A stretch of 64,000 bases of DNA, from contig NZ_FOZG01000001.1 in assembly GCF_900113315.1 (NCBI RefSeq), positions 1,178,001 to 1,242,000 of the forward strand. Reading direction: 5' to 3'. The stretch is from Sphingomonas jatrophae (GTDB lineage Bacteria; Pseudomonadota; Alphaproteobacteria; Sphingomonadales; Sphingomonadaceae). Both the position numbers and the translations under genes were made by a program. The notes below the pieces were generated by a model. It made no database searches. It worked only from the letters and a program-made list of their open reading frames with translations, and was not told the DNA's origin. Of this stretch, positions 10,201 through 19,993 are shown piece by piece (the first letter of the stretch is position 1; every line of letters begins with the position of its first letter).

Positions 10201-10855
10201 GAAGCCCGGCCACTATGTCTGCATCTGCGTGACCGATACTGGCACGGGCATGGACAAGGCGACGATGGCGCGCGCATTCGAGCCGTTCTTCACGACCAAG
10301 CCGATCGGCCAGGGCACGGGCCTTGGCCTGTCGATGGTCTATGGCTTTACCCGCCAGTCCGAAGGCTATGCCCGCATCGCCAGCGAGGTCGGTGAGGGAA
10401 CGACGATCACGCTCTATCTGCCCCGCTTCCGCGGCGAGGACGAGGCGGAGCAGCCAGCGGCAGCGGCATCGCCTGCGCATGTGGAGACGGGCAACGGCGT
10501 CGTGCTCGTCGTCGAGGACGAGCCTGTCGTCCGCGGGCTGATCGTCGAGGTGCTGGAAGAGCTTGGCTACAGCGCGATCGAGGCGGCGGACGGGCCCAAG
10601 GGGCTGGACGTGCTGCAATCGGAGCGGCGGATCGATCTGCTGGTGACCGATATCGGACTGCCCGGGCTGAACGGCCGGCAGGTGGCGGATGCCGCGCGGC
10701 TGCTGCGGCCGCGGCTGAAGGTGCTGTTCATGACCGGCTATGCCGAGAATGCGGCGCTGGCCTCCGGCTTCCTGGAGCCGGGCATGGCGATGATCACCAA
10801 GCCGTTCGCGATCGACGTGCTGGCGACGCGCATCCGCGACATTCTCGCGGGGTAA
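7202..10855 (+). CDS. PAS/GAF hybrid histidine kinase with C-terminal receiver
   Basis: Large cytoplasmic sensor kinase, 1217 residues, with no obvious membrane segment. In order: PAS-like region (about 30-160), GAF domain (about 175-335), four PAS/PAC units (about 345-840, several ending in DxTEQR or DxDAQK linkers), a phosphoacceptor segment GGIAHDFNNLLQG with H855, an ATPase domain with NLAINARDAMPDGG and GTGLGLSMVYG, and a receiver domain starting near 1098 with phospho-acceptor D1150 in VTDIGLPG. The kinase core resembles the HWE-neighbouring hybrid family common in alphaproteobacteria. Start ATG 7202 follows GGAG. It lies 108 bp after paoC; no cognate DNA-binding regulator is adjacent, so the pathway output is unknown. 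Confidence 0.92.
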   Translation: MERDTAQSIDGPAFLAGGGELGRRIARFDWAATPIGAIADWPPSLCHTVSLMLRSPVPLVLLWGPDGVMIYNDAYSVFAGGRDSRLLGSNVLEGWDEVAEFNANVMRVGLAGETLSYRNKELILHRHGRPEQVWMDLDYSPVLGEDGKPAGVIAFVVETSDTVRTQRALETSETRLRFLDDLGRAVTACRSAEEILSITTRMTGEHLGLSNCAYADMDEDEDGFSIRGDWAAAGSPSIVGHYSLAAFGRLAVQELGAGRPLIVNDNLAELAPEEAKTFQDIGIAATICMPLRKDGRLTALMAIHAAQPRRWSDYDLSVIHEVTERSWAHIQRVGAEAVLREREARNRQILDSAIDYGIVSTDPDGRITLWNRGASEMLGWSEAEMLGQPMDTFFTPEDRAVGRPAQKRREALETGRAHDARWHLRKSGDRFWGLSEMTPLRDGDGRTVGFVKLIRDRTAEHRAEQALAETEAQLRRAEQAGGIGLFALDIESSRVRVTPEFCRIFGVPPAADMPAETFERLVLPEDAQLASDATRRSDASAPANIEYRIRRADTGEVRIIARKAEYERGANGLPIAMIGAVQDVTEQRTVQTALERSEARFGALAQNMPNQAWTARPDGSFDWCNAQVFAYTGLPVDDVRDIGWVRVVHPDDVGRATLQWRDALVSGEGFEIELRLRHHSGDYRWHLTRALPQRDSEGAITGWVGTNTDIDAQKQAEVAHAKDRDRLWRLSRELMLVCDFTGIITAVNPSAERLLGWTEEEMVGHALAEFVHPDDAAATAEEVGKLGGGTTTFAFENRYRAKDGSYRLLAWTAVPEQDRIHAVGRDITEQRGVEEALRQSQKMEAVGQLTGGIAHDFNNLLQGISGSLDILESRVRQGRTDDLTRWLTGAKASAGRAAALTHRLLAFSRRQPLDPRPIRANPLIGSIEDLLRRTLGERIGLELVLAEGLWLTRCDPNQLESAILNLAINARDAMPDGGQLTIETCNAYIDEAYAARERDVKPGHYVCICVTDTGTGMDKATMARAFEPFFTTKPIGQGTGLGLSMVYGFTRQSEGYARIASEVGEGTTITLYLPRFRGEDEAEQPAAAASPAHVETGNGVVLVVEDEPVVRGLIVEVLEELGYSAIEAADGPKGLDVLQSERRIDLLVTDIGLPGLNGRQVADAARLLRPRLKVLFMTGYAENAALASGFLEPGMAMITKPFAIDVLATRIRDILAG

Positions 10856-10893
10856 GCGACGGCACCGGACCGGCGCCTGCTGGTTCGTGCCCC

Positions 10894-11847
10894 ATGACGC
10901 TCGATCTCACCCCCGCCGACTTGGCGGCCGCCCGCCAGCTCAACCGCCGGCTGGCGCACATGCCGCGCTTCCGCATCCGTAGCCGGGTAGAGCCGCTCCT
11001 CTACCAGTCGCTGCTCAAGCTATCGCAGATCGGCGCGGACCGGCGCGTGCGCAGCCGCGGCGTGCAGCTGCACACGCTGCGGGTTGGCGCGGACCGGGTG
11101 CGGCTGCGCGTGCTGACGCCGCCGGGGCCACTGCGCGGCGTCGTGCTCGACATTCATGGCGGTGGTTGGGTGATCGGCAATGCCGCGCTCGACGACGCGC
11201 GCAATGCCGCGCTGGCGCGGGCGTGCGGGGTGGCGGTGATCTCTGTCGATTACCGGCTGGCGACAGTGAAGGCGCCGCTGCGGCCGCTGCTCGACGATTG
11301 CTTCGCCGCCGCCACCTGGCTGCTGCGCGAGGCGGTCGAGTATGATGGGCTGCCGGTGATCGTGACCGGCGAGTCTGCGGGCGGCCACCTTGCCGCCGCG
11401 ACGTTGCAGCATCTGCGGGACGGACGGGTCGAGATGGCGCGGATCGCCGGAGCCCTCCTCTATTACGGCGTCTATGATCTGAGCGGCCTGCCGGGCGTGC
11501 GGATTGCCGGGCCGGAGACGCTGGTTCTGCATGGGCCGGGCATGCTCGATGCACTGCGGCTGCTGACGCCGGGGCTGGACGACGCAGGCCGCCGCGCACC
11601 GGCGCTGTCGCCGCTCTATGGCGATCTGGCAGGCATGCCGCCGGCGCTGATGGTGGTCGGCGCGCTCGATCCGCTGATCGACGACACGGTAGAGATGGCG
11701 GAGCGCTGGCGTCGGCACGCGCCGGTGGAGCTGCACGTCGTGCCCGATGCACCACACGGTTTCGTCCAGTTCGCCACGCCGGTCGCGGCGAAGTTGCTGG
11801 CGCGGGCCGCGGCTTGGGTCAACGAGCGGCTGGCGGCGGGGCGCTGA
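10894..11847 (+). CDS. Alpha/beta hydrolase, hormone-sensitive-lipase family
   Basis: Carboxylesterase-like protein of 317 residues. The HSL-family oxyanion motif HGGGWVIG begins at H88, the nucleophile is S161 in GESAGGH, the acid is probably D in GALDPLID (about 255), and the histidine is H288 in DAPHGF. No signal peptide is seen, so it is probably cytoplasmic; the natural ester is unknown. It starts 38 bp after the hybrid kinase on the same strand. The last 29 bp overlap the 3' end of a convergent small gene. Confidence 0.88.
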   Translation: MTLDLTPADLAAARQLNRRLAHMPRFRIRSRVEPLLYQSLLKLSQIGADRRVRSRGVQLHTLRVGADRVRLRVLTPPGPLRGVVLDIHGGGWVIGNAALDDARNAALARACGVAVISVDYRLATVKAPLRPLLDDCFAAATWLLREAVEYDGLPVIVTGESAGGHLAAATLQHLRDGRVEMARIAGALLYYGVYDLSGLPGVRIAGPETLVLHGPGMLDALRLLTPGLDDAGRRAPALSPLYGDLAGMPPALMVVGALDPLIDDTVEMAERWRRHAPVELHVVPDAPHGFVQFATPVAAKLLARAAAWVNERLAAGR

Positions 11848-12097
11848 CCGGCCGCCAGCGTGCGCTCACCTCCACCCGCGCGAGGATGCCGCGGCCGAGC
11901 GCCAGCAGCGCCAGCCCAGCGCTTGCGGCAAGGAAACAGGCCGCCGCCAGCGCCCAGGCGAGCGTGCAGACCGCGGCGTCCGACCAGTCACCGGCCGACG
12001 GACAATGATGCTTCAGCGCGGCGAACGCGCCCGCAGCCATAGCGATGAGCGCCAGCCCGCCAAGGCGCAGCGCGAGATCGTGGAGGACAGTCTTCAT
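11819..12097 (-). CDS. Small two-helix membrane protein, unrecognised
   Basis: A 92-residue ORF, convergent with and overlapping the end of the alpha/beta hydrolase. Two hydrophobic stretches are visible, roughly residues 11-28 (LRLGGLALIAMAAGAF) and 44-70 (TLAWALAAACFLAASAGLAL), with a positively charged C-terminus. I do not recognise a family. Codon third positions are GC-rich like real genes here, and there is no other candidate in this stretch, but overlap with the hydrolase leaves doubt. A GCATATAGC sequence also found upstream of the kdp operon lies 72 bp before its start. Confidence 0.5.
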   Translation of the reverse strand: MKTVLHDLALRLGGLALIAMAAGAFAALKHHCPSAGDWSDAAVCTLAWALAAACFLAASAGLALLALGRGILARVEVSARWRPVSAPPPAAR

Positions 12098-12193
12098 GCC
12101 ACATGCTCCGATGTGGCCGTTCAGCTATCCCGCGCGACATAGGGCTTCGAGAGCGAAGCGGCGGCTTGGCATATAGCGGGCGTAGTGGGCGGA

Positions 12194-12877
12194 TCAGTCC
12201 GCCAGCAGGCGATAGCCGACACCCAGCTCGTTCGCGATCAGGCTGCCGACCGGCTGCGGCGCCTCCAGCTTCTGGCGGAGGTTGCGCACCACGATGCGGA
12301 GATATTCGATGCGCGCATCGGCATCCCCCGCCCAGGCCTGCGCCATGATGCGATCATGCGTGACGACGCGGCCGGCCGCGCGGGCGAGGATGGCGAGCAC
12401 GTCATGCTCCTTGCGGGTCAGATGCACCTCCTCGGCGCCGCGCGTCACCAGCCGCCGGTCGAGATCGATCGTCACCGGCCCGGCATGGACGGGCTTGGGC
12501 GGCGCACCCGCGCCGGTGCGGTGGCGGAGCGCGACGCGCAGGCGGGCGAGCAATTCCTCGCTGTCGAACGGCTTGGTGACATAATCGTCCGCGCCGAGAT
12601 CGAGCGCGGCGACCTTCTCCTCCGTCGCATCGCGGGCGGAGACGACGAGGATGGCGGGCGCCCCCTCGCGCCGGATCAGCGGGATCAATTCCAGCCCGTC
12701 GCGGTCGGGCAGGCCGAGGTCGATCAGCGCGGCATCCGGCTGGTCGGCGGCGGCGCGGATCAGCGCATCGCGCCCGTTCACCGCTTCGGACACGGCATAG
12801 CCCGCCCGCTCGAGCGTGGCGCGGAGCAGGCGGCGGATGGACAGTTCGTCATCGACGACGAGGATACGGGCCGGCAT
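12194..12877 (-). CDS. kdpE: KDP operon response regulator
   Basis: OmpR/PhoB-type response regulator, 227 residues, controlling kdp transcription. The receiver domain (1-120) has the acidic pair DD at 9-10, phospho-acceptor D53 in LIDLGLPD and the lysine of TKPFDSEE. The C-terminal winged helix (about 130-225) includes VHLTRKEHDVLAILA, THDRIMAQAWAG and RIEYLRIVVRNLRQKLE. It is the last gene of the minus-strand kdp operon; its ATG overlaps the kdpD stop (TGATG), implying coupled translation with its kinase. Confidence 0.96.
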   Translation of the reverse strand: MPARILVVDDELSIRRLLRATLERAGYAVSEAVNGRDALIRAAADQPDAALIDLGLPDRDGLELIPLIRREGAPAILVVSARDATEEKVAALDLGADDYVTKPFDSEELLARLRVALRHRTGAGAPPKPVHAGPVTIDLDRRLVTRGAEEVHLTRKEHDVLAILARAAGRVVTHDRIMAQAWAGDADARIEYLRIVVRNLRQKLEAPQPVGSLIANELGVGYRLLAD

Positions 12878-15549
12878 CAGACGCTCTCCCCTTCCCCGCC
12901 GCCGCGGACGATCAGCGCGGCGGGGAAGACGAGCGTGAAGCAGGCGCCGGCCACGTCGGTGCGGTTGGCCGCCTCCACGCTCAGGTCCATCGCCTCGGCG
13001 AACGCCTTGACGATGGCGAGGCCGAGGCCGGTGCCGCCGGCCGCGCGGTCGGACCCTTCCAGCCGGCGAAACGTCTCGAACACCTGCCGCTCCCGTCCCG
13101 GTGGCAGGCCGGGGCCGCTATCCAGGACGGACAGGCGCAGCTCCCCATGCATGTGGCGGCCGCGGACGATCACCTCGCTGTCGGGATCGGCGTAGCGCCC
13201 GGCATTGTCCAGCAGGTTGAGCAGGATGTGGTGGAGCAGCTGCGGATCGACGCGCACCAGCGGCAGATCGGGCGGTACGTCGAGCAGCACGGCATGGCCG
13301 GTGAGCGCGGCGCGCGCGTCGTGCGCGGCGCCGGTGACGGCATCGGACAGATCGGTCGCCTCCACCTTCAGGCGCAGCGCCCCCGCCTCCACCCGCGCCA
13401 TATCGAGCAGGTTGGCGACGAAGCGGTTGAGCCGCCGCGCTTCCACCCGGATCGTATCGACCAGCGCGGGATCGGCCCCGGCATCGAGCGCATCGGCGGC
13501 GGCGAGCACGGCGGTGAGCGGGGTGCGCAGATCGTGGCTGACGGACGAGAGCAACGCCGCGCGCAAGCGGTCGCGCGTACGCACCGCATCGAGATCGCGC
13601 ATCTCGCCCTCCAGTCGCAGCCGCTCGAGCACGAGCGCGGCCTGATCGGCGAGGCTCATCAGCAGCGGCAGGCGGTCGGCCCGCACCGGATCGCCGCCAT
13701 CGTCGCGCGCGAGGGCGAGGACGGCGAGCGTCCGCTCCCCCGCCTTCAGTGGCTGGAACAGCCATTCGGAGGCGGCGAGCGTGCCCGAGCCGCGGCCGGC
13801 GGGCGTGCCCGTATCCCACGCCCAGCGTGCGGCGGCGAGATCGACCGTCTCCAGCCGGTGGCCGGGGGCGCTGGCGGCCAGCACGGCGACGCCCTCCCCC
13901 TCCCCGCCCGCGATCAGCAGCGCCTGCGCGTCGAACAGGCGGGCAATCTCCTCGCAGATGCGCGCACGCACCTGGTCGGCATCGTTGAGGCCGGTCAGGT
14001 CCCGCAGGAAGCCGGCGAGCGCGGCGTTGGTCCGCGCACCCGCGGCGGCCAGATCGGCCTGCGCGCGGACGCGGGCGTTGAGCTGGCTGGTCGCCACCGC
14101 GACGCCCAGCAGCACGAGCAGCGAGATGATATTCTCGGGATTGCTGACGGTCAGCGTGCCGGTCGGCGGCAGGAAGAAGAAATTGTAGGCGAGGCTGGCG
14201 GCAAGGCCGGCGAAGATGCCGGTGCGCAACCCGTACAGCGTGGCCGCCGCCATCACCGGTAGCAGGTAAAGCAGCGCCACGTTGCCGATGTCGAGAATGT
14301 GGATGAGCCCGCGGCCGAAGGCGGTGACGGCAAGGATCAGCCCGGTGGCGACGGCATAGCCGGCCGGCGCACCCCATCCGCGCGAGCGGGCGCGCGCTCC
14401 GCCGCGTGCGGGGGGCGGCCCTTCCTCGAACGGCAGGACGTGGACGGCGACGCCCGGCATTCCGCGGACCAGCCGATCGACCACCGAACCATGGCGCAGC
14501 TCGAACAGGCGCGAGCGGCGGGACTTGCCGAGGATCAGCTGCGTCGCGCGCGCGTCGGCGACGAACGCGGTGATCCCCTCCGTCACGTTCGCCGCAGGCA
14601 CCGTCGCCACCGCACCGCCGAGACTGGTGGCGAGCGTCATGGCGGCCGCGACGCGGCGATGCTCCGCCTCGCCAAATCCGAGCACACGCGGTGTCTCGAT
14701 GAACAGGGCGGTCCATGGCGCGCGCAGGGCATCCGCGATCCGCTTGGCCGCGCGGACAAGGCCATCGGTGCCCGGCAGCTCGCCAATGGCGACGACGATC
14801 CGCTCGGATGCCGCCCAGGTGCCGCCGACACCCAGCGCCCGGACATGCTCCAGCATCTGCGCATCCACCGCCTGCGCGGCGCGGCGCAGCGCAAGCTCGC
14901 GGAGCGCCGACAGGTTGGGCTTGGAGAAGAAATGGGCGAGCGCCCGCGTCGCCTCCGCCGGCAGGTAGACCTTGCCCGCCTTCAGCCGCTCGATCAACTC
15001 GTCCGGCGGCAGATCGACCAGCTCGATCTCCGCCATGTCGAGGATGCGATCCGGCACCGTCTCCCGCACGCGGACGCGCGTGAACGAGGCGACGACGTCG
15101 TTCAGGCTCTCGATGTGCTGGATGTTGAGCGTGGAATAGACGTCGATGCCGGCGGCGAGCAGCTCCTCCACATCCTGCCAGCGCTTGGAATGGCGGCTGC
15201 CGGGCGCATTGGTGTGCGCCAGTTCGTCCACCAGCACGAGCCGCGGGCGGCGGGCGAGAATGGTGTCGAGATCCATTTCCGCCAGCACGCGCCCCTCATA
15301 GGGCACCTGCCGCCGCGGCACGATCTCATAGGGGCGCGTCAGCGCCTCGGTCTCGACGCGGCCGTGCGTCTCGACCACGCCGATCACGACATCGACGCCG
15401 TCGCGGCGGGCCGCGGCGGCGTCGGTCAGCATCTCGAAGGTCTTGCCGACGCCGGGGGCGGCGCCGAGGAAGATCTTGAGGCGCCCTTTGCCCTCCGCGC
15501 GGGCGAGCGCGAGGAGGGCGTCGGGATCGGGGCGGTCGTCAGTCGTCAT
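12877..15549 (-). CDS. kdpD: Osmosensitive K+ channel histidine kinase
   Basis: Membrane sensor kinase for potassium limitation, 890 residues, the usual length. The cytoplasmic N-terminus holds the KdpD domain with Walker A GAAPGVGKT (29-37), LVDELAHTNAPGSRH and a USP-like region (about 230-360). Four closely spaced membrane helices follow near 400-490, then a GAF-like segment, the dimerisation helix SSVSHDLRTPLTAVL with phospho-H672, and an ATPase domain with LLDNAGRYAD and GTGLGLAIVKAF. The start overlaps the kdpC stop and the stop overlaps the kdpE start. It phosphorylates KdpE. Confidence 0.96.
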   Translation of the reverse strand: MTTDDRPDPDALLALARAEGKGRLKIFLGAAPGVGKTFEMLTDAAAARRDGVDVVIGVVETHGRVETEALTRPYEIVPRRQVPYEGRVLAEMDLDTILARRPRLVLVDELAHTNAPGSRHSKRWQDVEELLAAGIDVYSTLNIQHIESLNDVVASFTRVRVRETVPDRILDMAEIELVDLPPDELIERLKAGKVYLPAEATRALAHFFSKPNLSALRELALRRAAQAVDAQMLEHVRALGVGGTWAASERIVVAIGELPGTDGLVRAAKRIADALRAPWTALFIETPRVLGFGEAEHRRVAAAMTLATSLGGAVATVPAANVTEGITAFVADARATQLILGKSRRSRLFELRHGSVVDRLVRGMPGVAVHVLPFEEGPPPARGGARARSRGWGAPAGYAVATGLILAVTAFGRGLIHILDIGNVALLYLLPVMAAATLYGLRTGIFAGLAASLAYNFFFLPPTGTLTVSNPENIISLLVLLGVAVATSQLNARVRAQADLAAAGARTNAALAGFLRDLTGLNDADQVRARICEEIARLFDAQALLIAGGEGEGVAVLAASAPGHRLETVDLAAARWAWDTGTPAGRGSGTLAASEWLFQPLKAGERTLAVLALARDDGGDPVRADRLPLLMSLADQAALVLERLRLEGEMRDLDAVRTRDRLRAALLSSVSHDLRTPLTAVLAAADALDAGADPALVDTIRVEARRLNRFVANLLDMARVEAGALRLKVEATDLSDAVTGAAHDARAALTGHAVLLDVPPDLPLVRVDPQLLHHILLNLLDNAGRYADPDSEVIVRGRHMHGELRLSVLDSGPGLPPGRERQVFETFRRLEGSDRAAGGTGLGLAIVKAFAEAMDLSVEAANRTDVAGACFTLVFPAALIVRGGGEGESV

Positions 15550-16118
15550 CCGGCGGGTCCTAGCCGATCGAGCGCGCGGTTTAGGGCGAGGAGGTTAACG
15601 TGCGGCTCGCCCAGCAGGGGGCGGCGGACATTCGCCTCGACCAGCGCACGGACGCGCGGCTCGGGGAGCGAGCGGACGCGGGCGATGCGCGGCACCTGAT
15701 AAAAAGCCGCCTCGGGGCTGAGATCGGGATCCAGTCCCGAGGCGGAGGCCGTCACCAGATCGGGCGGAACAAGCGATCCCGGTGATGTGCGATAGGAAGC
15801 GAGATCGGCGCGGACACGCTCGGCCAGGGCAGCCGAGGTGGGGCCGAGATTGGAGCCGGACGAGGCGAGCCCGTCATAGCCCTTGCCGGCCGCCGACGGA
15901 CGCGAGCGGAAGTAGCGCTCCGACACGAAAGCCTGGCCGACGACGGTCGAACCGATCACTCGACCCTGCTCGACGACGAGGCTGCCATTGGCTTGTGCCG
16001 GGAACAGCATCTGGCCGAAGCCGGTCAGCACCAGCGGATAGATGAGGCCGAGCAGCAGCGCGAACAGCAGCGCCATGACGATGGCGGAGCGGAGCGCGGC
16101 GGTAAGAGTCTTGCCCAT
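15546..16118 (-). CDS. kdpC: Potassium-transporting ATPase subunit C
   Basis: Single-span subunit of the KdpFABC pump, 190 residues, stabilising the ATPase-channel complex. One N-terminal membrane helix (about 10-32, IVMALLFALLLGLIYPLVLTG) is followed by a periplasmic domain with family motifs FRSRPSA, YDGLASSGSNLGPTS, ASGLDPDLSPEAA and VNLLALN. The ATG at 16118 has AAGGAG upstream and gives the standard N-terminus MGKTLTAALR; longer upstream readings in this frame are kdpB sequence in another frame. It starts 11 bp after kdpB ends. Confidence 0.96.
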   Translation of the reverse strand: MGKTLTAALRSAIVMALLFALLLGLIYPLVLTGFGQMLFPAQANGSLVVEQGRVIGSTVVGQAFVSERYFRSRPSAAGKGYDGLASSGSNLGPTSAALAERVRADLASYRTSPGSLVPPDLVTASASGLDPDLSPEAAFYQVPRIARVRSLPEPRVRALVEANVRRPLLGEPHVNLLALNRALDRLGPAG

Positions 16119-16129
16119 GAACAGCTCCT

Positions 16130-18154
16130 TCAGGCGAGGCCGGTGGCAGCGACGGCGAGGTCGATCAGCTTGATGCCGACGAACGGTGCGACCAGCCCGC
16201 CAAGGCCGTAGATGCCGAGATTGCGCGCCAGCAGCGGCCCGGCAGGCATCGGCCGGTAGGTGACGCCCTTCAGCGCCAGCGGCACCAGCAGCGGGATGAT
16301 CAGCGCATTGAAGATGATCGCCGAAAGGATCGCGCTCTGCGGCGTGGCGAGGCCCATGACGTTCAGCACGCCGAGGCCCGGATAGAGCGCCACGAACATC
16401 GCCGGGATGATCGCGAAATATTTGGCAACGTCGTTCGCAACCGAAAAGGTGGTCAGCGCGCCGCGCGTCATCAGCAGCTGCTTGCCGAGGCCCACGACCT
16501 CGATCAGCTTGGTCGGATCGCTGTCGAGATCGACCATGTTGCCGGCCTCGCGCGCCGCCTGCGTGCCGGTGTTCATCGCCACGCCGACATCGGCCTGGGC
16601 GAGTGCCGGCGCATCGTTGGTGCCGTCGCCGCACATCGCGACGAGCCGCCCGCCCTGCTGCTCCTTGCGGATCAGCGCCAGCTTGTCCTCGGGCGTCGCC
16701 TGCGCGAGGAAGTCATCGACGCCGGCCTCAGCGGCGATGGCGGCGGCCGTAAGCGGATTGTCGCCGGTGATCATCACCGTGCGGATGCCCATGCGGCGCA
16801 GTTCGGCGAACCGCTCGCGGATGCCGGCCTTGACCACGTCCTTGAGGAAGATCGCGCCGAGCAGGCGGCCATTCTGCGCCACCGCCAGCGGCGTGCCGCC
16901 GGCGCGGGCGATCTCATCGGTGACGCGGCGCAGTTCGGTGGCGGCGGCGGTCTCGCCCAGGCCCGGATGCGCGCGGAGGACGGAGTCGACTGCGCCCTTC
17001 TCCACCAGCGTTTCGCCGAAGCGCACGCCGGACAGGCGGGTCTGCGCGGTGAAGGGGATCACCTCCGCCCCCTCCGGCAGGGTATTGCGGGCGACGCCGA
17101 ATGCCTCGCGGGCGAGGACGACGATGGAGCGGCCCTCGGGCGTTTCGTCGGCCAGGCTGGCGAGCAGAGCGGCGTCGGCCAGTTCGGCCGGGGTGGTGCC
17201 GGCAACGGGGCGGAACTCGCTCGCCTGCCGGTCGCCGATGGTGATCGTGCCCGTCTTGTCGAGCAGCAGCACATCGACATCGCCCGCCGCTTCCACCGCG
17301 CGGCCCGATTTCGCCAGCACGTTGAACCGCACCAGCCGGTCCATGCCGGCGATACCGATGGCGGAGAGCAAGGCCGCGATGGTGGTCGGGATCAGCGTGA
17401 TGAGCAAAGCCGCCAGCATCGCGACGGGGATCGCGCCGCCCGCATAAGCGGCGAAGGCCGGCACGGTGGCGACCGCGATCAGGAAGATGATCGTCAGGCC
17501 GACGAGCAGGATGGTGAGCGCGACCTCGTTCGGCGTCTTCTGCCGCTCCGCTCCCTCGACCAGCGCGATCATGCGATCGAGAAAGCCCTGACCCGGATCG
17601 GCGGTGACGCGGACGAGGATCTCGTCGGAGAGGACGCGCGTGCCCGCGGTGACGGCGGAGCGATCGCCGCCCGCCTCGCGGATCACGGGTGCGCTCTCGC
17701 CGGTGATGGCGGCCTCGTTGACGCTGGCGACGCCCTGGATCACCTCACCGTCGGCCGGGATCAGCTCGCCCGTTTTGATGAGAACCGTGTCGCCCGAGCG
17801 CAGCTTGCTGGCGGGCACCTGCTCCTCCCCGCCGGATTTCATGCGGCGGGCGGTCAGCTCCGCCTTGGCGGCGCGCAGGGATGCCGCCTGCGCCTTGCCG
17901 CGCCCCTCCGCCAGCGCCTCGGCGAAGGTGCCGAACAGCACGGTCAGCCACAGCCAGACGACGAGCTGGAGCTTGAAGCCGGTGGCGAGGCCGTCCTGCC
18001 CGATCACCAGCAGCACGGTGAGCAGCGCCGCCACGCAGGCGGTGACGAACATGACGGGGTTGCGGATCAGCACGCGCGGATCGAGCTTGCGGACCGCCTG
18101 GCCGAGCGCGGGTGCGATCAGCGCGGGGGTGAAGAGGGATTGGGCCTGGGCCAT
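16130..18154 (-). CDS. kdpB: Potassium-transporting P-type ATPase subunit B
   Basis: Catalytic P-type ATPase subunit, 674 residues, energising high-affinity K+ uptake. The phosphorylated aspartate is D299 in [13 protein letters not shown]. Others: [13 protein letters not shown] (actuator TGES), [19 protein letters not shown] (hinge), and several hydrophobic helices at the N-terminus, 220-280 and the C-terminus. The ATG at 18154 begins [10 protein letters not shown]. It lies 14 bp downstream of kdpA in the F-A-B-C-D-E operon. Confidence 0.97.
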   Translation of the reverse strand: MAQAQSLFTPALIAPALGQAVRKLDPRVLIRNPVMFVTACVAALLTVLLVIGQDGLATGFKLQLVVWLWLTVLFGTFAEALAEGRGKAQAASLRAAKAELTARRMKSGGEEQVPASKLRSGDTVLIKTGELIPADGEVIQGVASVNEAAITGESAPVIREAGGDRSAVTAGTRVLSDEILVRVTADPGQGFLDRMIALVEGAERQKTPNEVALTILLVGLTIIFLIAVATVPAFAAYAGGAIPVAMLAALLITLIPTTIAALLSAIGIAGMDRLVRFNVLAKSGRAVEAAGDVDVLLLDKTGTITIGDRQASEFRPVAGTTPAELADAALLASLADETPEGRSIVVLAREAFGVARNTLPEGAEVIPFTAQTRLSGVRFGETLVEKGAVDSVLRAHPGLGETAAATELRRVTDEIARAGGTPLAVAQNGRLLGAIFLKDVVKAGIRERFAELRRMGIRTVMITGDNPLTAAAIAAEAGVDDFLAQATPEDKLALIRKEQQGGRLVAMCGDGTNDAPALAQADVGVAMNTGTQAAREAGNMVDLDSDPTKLIEVVGLGKQLLMTRGALTTFSVANDVAKYFAIIPAMFVALYPGLGVLNVMGLATPQSAILSAIIFNALIIPLLVPLALKGVTYRPMPAGPLLARNLGIYGLGGLVAPFVGIKLIDLAVAATGLA

Positions 18155-18168
18155 GATGGTATCCCGGA

Positions 18169-19872
18169 TCAGAAGGTCTGGCCGCGGATCATCGCGAGAT
18201 GATCGGCGATGGGGCCGAGCGCCAGGCCCGGCAGGAAGGTGAGGCCGCCAAGGATCAGGATGATCCCGATCAGCAGGCCGACCCACAAAGGCCCGGTCGT
18301 CGGCAGCGAGCCGGGACCGGCAGGCACGCCCTTCTTCGCCGCGAGGCTGCCCGCAATGGCGAGCATCGGCACGATGATGAAGAAGCGGCCGACCCACATC
18401 GCGACGCCCAGCAGGCCGTTGTAGAAGGGCGTATTGGCGGTGAGCCCGGCAAAGGCGGAGCCGTTGTTCGCCACCGCGCTGGTGAAGGCGTAGAGGATCT
18501 CCGAAAAGCCGTGCGCCCCCTTGTTGAGCGGCCCGGCCAGACCCGCTGCCGTTACCGAGGCCAGCGCGGTGAAGCCGAGGATGACGAGCGGCAGCACCGC
18601 GATCGCCAGCACCGCCAGCTTCACCTCGCGCGCCTCAATCTTCTTGCCGACATATTCGGGCGTCCGGCCGACCATCAGCCCGGCGACGAACACGGCGAGG
18701 ATGGCGAACAGCAGGAAGCCGTAGATGCCCGCCCCCACGCCGCCGATCACGACTTCGCCCAGCTGCATGTTGAACAGCGGCACCAACCCGCCGAGCGCGG
18801 TGAAGCTGTCGTGCATGGCGTTGACCGCGCCGCACGACGCCGCCGTCGTCACCACCGCGAACAAGGCGGAGGCGGCGGCACCGAAGCGGACTTCCTTGCC
18901 CTCCATGTTGGCGCCAGGAAGGCCGAGCTGGTGCAGCACCGGATTGCCTGCGGCTTCCTGCCAATAGGCGACGGTGGTGCCGGCGAGGAACAGCAGCACC
19001 ATCGCCGCCAGGATCGCCCAGCCCTGCCGCCTGTCGCCCACCGCGCGGCCGAACGCCGAGGTCAGGCCGAAGCCGAGGACGAAGATGGACAGCATCTGCA
19101 GCAGGTTGGTGAAGGCGCTGGGATTCTCGAACGGGTGCGCGCTGTTGGCATTGAAGAAGCCGCCACCGTTGGTGCCGAGCATCTTGATCGCCTCCTGCGA
19201 GGCGACGGGCCCGAGCGCGAGCGTCTGCCGCGCGCCTTCCAGCGTGGTCACATCGATCGCGCCGTCCAGCGTCTGCGGCACGCCGCACGCGATCAACACG
19301 AGCGCGTAGACGATGCAGACGGGCAGCAGCAGGTAGAGCGTGATGCGCGTCGCATCCGCGTAGAAATTGCCGACCGTCTTCGTCTCCTTGCGTGCGAACC
19401 CGCGGAACATCGCGAAGGCGAGCGCGATGCCGGTTGCCGCCGACAGGAAGTTGTGGATCGTCAGGCCGAACATCTGGCTGAGGTTCGACAGGGTCGATTC
19501 ACCGCCATAGCTCTGCCAGTTGGTGTTGGTGGTGAAGCTGACCGCCGTGTTGAAGGCGAGATCGGGCGACAGCCCGCCGAAGCCTTGCGGATTGAGCGGC
19601 AGCAGCGCCTGTGCGCGCAGCACGGCATAGGTCAGCACCAGCAGCGCGACGTTGAAGATGAGCATGTGGACGGCGTAGGCGCGCCAGCCCTGCTCCTTGG
19701 CCGGATCGATGCCGGCCGCGCGGTAGTAGGCGCGCTCGACGGGCCCGAGCAGCGCGTGGAGCGGGGTGCGCCGCCCTTCGTAGAGCGCGAACAACCACGC
19801 GCCGACGGGCCGCGTCAGCGCGAGCAGGATGGCGACGAAGACGAGGATCAGGATCCAGCCCTGAGCGGTCAT
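18169..19872 (-). CDS. kdpA: Potassium-transporting ATPase subunit A (K+ channel-like)
   Basis: Ion-translocating subunit of the SKT superfamily, 567 residues with about ten membrane segments. Selectivity-filter-like loops are visible: [47 protein letters not shown] and [11 protein letters not shown]. The ATG at 19872 gives [13 protein letters not shown]. It follows kdpF by 13 bp and leads the large structural genes of the operon; K+ enters here while KdpB hydrolyses ATP. Confidence 0.97.
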   Translation of the reverse strand: MTAQGWILILVFVAILLALTRPVGAWLFALYEGRRTPLHALLGPVERAYYRAAGIDPAKEQGWRAYAVHMLIFNVALLVLTYAVLRAQALLPLNPQGFGGLSPDLAFNTAVSFTTNTNWQSYGGESTLSNLSQMFGLTIHNFLSAATGIALAFAMFRGFARKETKTVGNFYADATRITLYLLLPVCIVYALVLIACGVPQTLDGAIDVTTLEGARQTLALGPVASQEAIKMLGTNGGGFFNANSAHPFENPSAFTNLLQMLSIFVLGFGLTSAFGRAVGDRRQGWAILAAMVLLFLAGTTVAYWQEAAGNPVLHQLGLPGANMEGKEVRFGAAASALFAVVTTAASCGAVNAMHDSFTALGGLVPLFNMQLGEVVIGGVGAGIYGFLLFAILAVFVAGLMVGRTPEYVGKKIEAREVKLAVLAIAVLPLVILGFTALASVTAAGLAGPLNKGAHGFSEILYAFTSAVANNGSAFAGLTANTPFYNGLLGVAMWVGRFFIIVPMLAIAGSLAAKKGVPAGPGSLPTTGPLWVGLLIGIILILGGLTFLPGLALGPIADHLAMIRGQTF

Positions 19873-19885
19873 GGCCGGGCCCCTT

Positions 19886-19975
19886 TCAGAAGCGTTCGGG
19901 GCGGACGAGCGCCGCCACGAGATAGGCGAGCAGCCCGAGCGCGCAGAGCGCGGCGAGCCAGAGATCGAGCGTCAT
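19886..19975 (-). CDS. kdpF: KdpF small membrane subunit
   Basis: A 29-residue peptide, [20 protein letters not shown] and then AALVRPERF. It is a single membrane helix ending in the RPERF tail typical of KdpF. It stabilises the KdpABC complex in characterised systems. It sits immediately upstream of kdpA, as in other kdp operons. Confidence 0.9.
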   Translation of the reverse strand: MTLDLWLAALCALGLLAYLVAALVRPERF

Positions 19976-19993
19976 GAGAGCGGTCCCCAGCGC

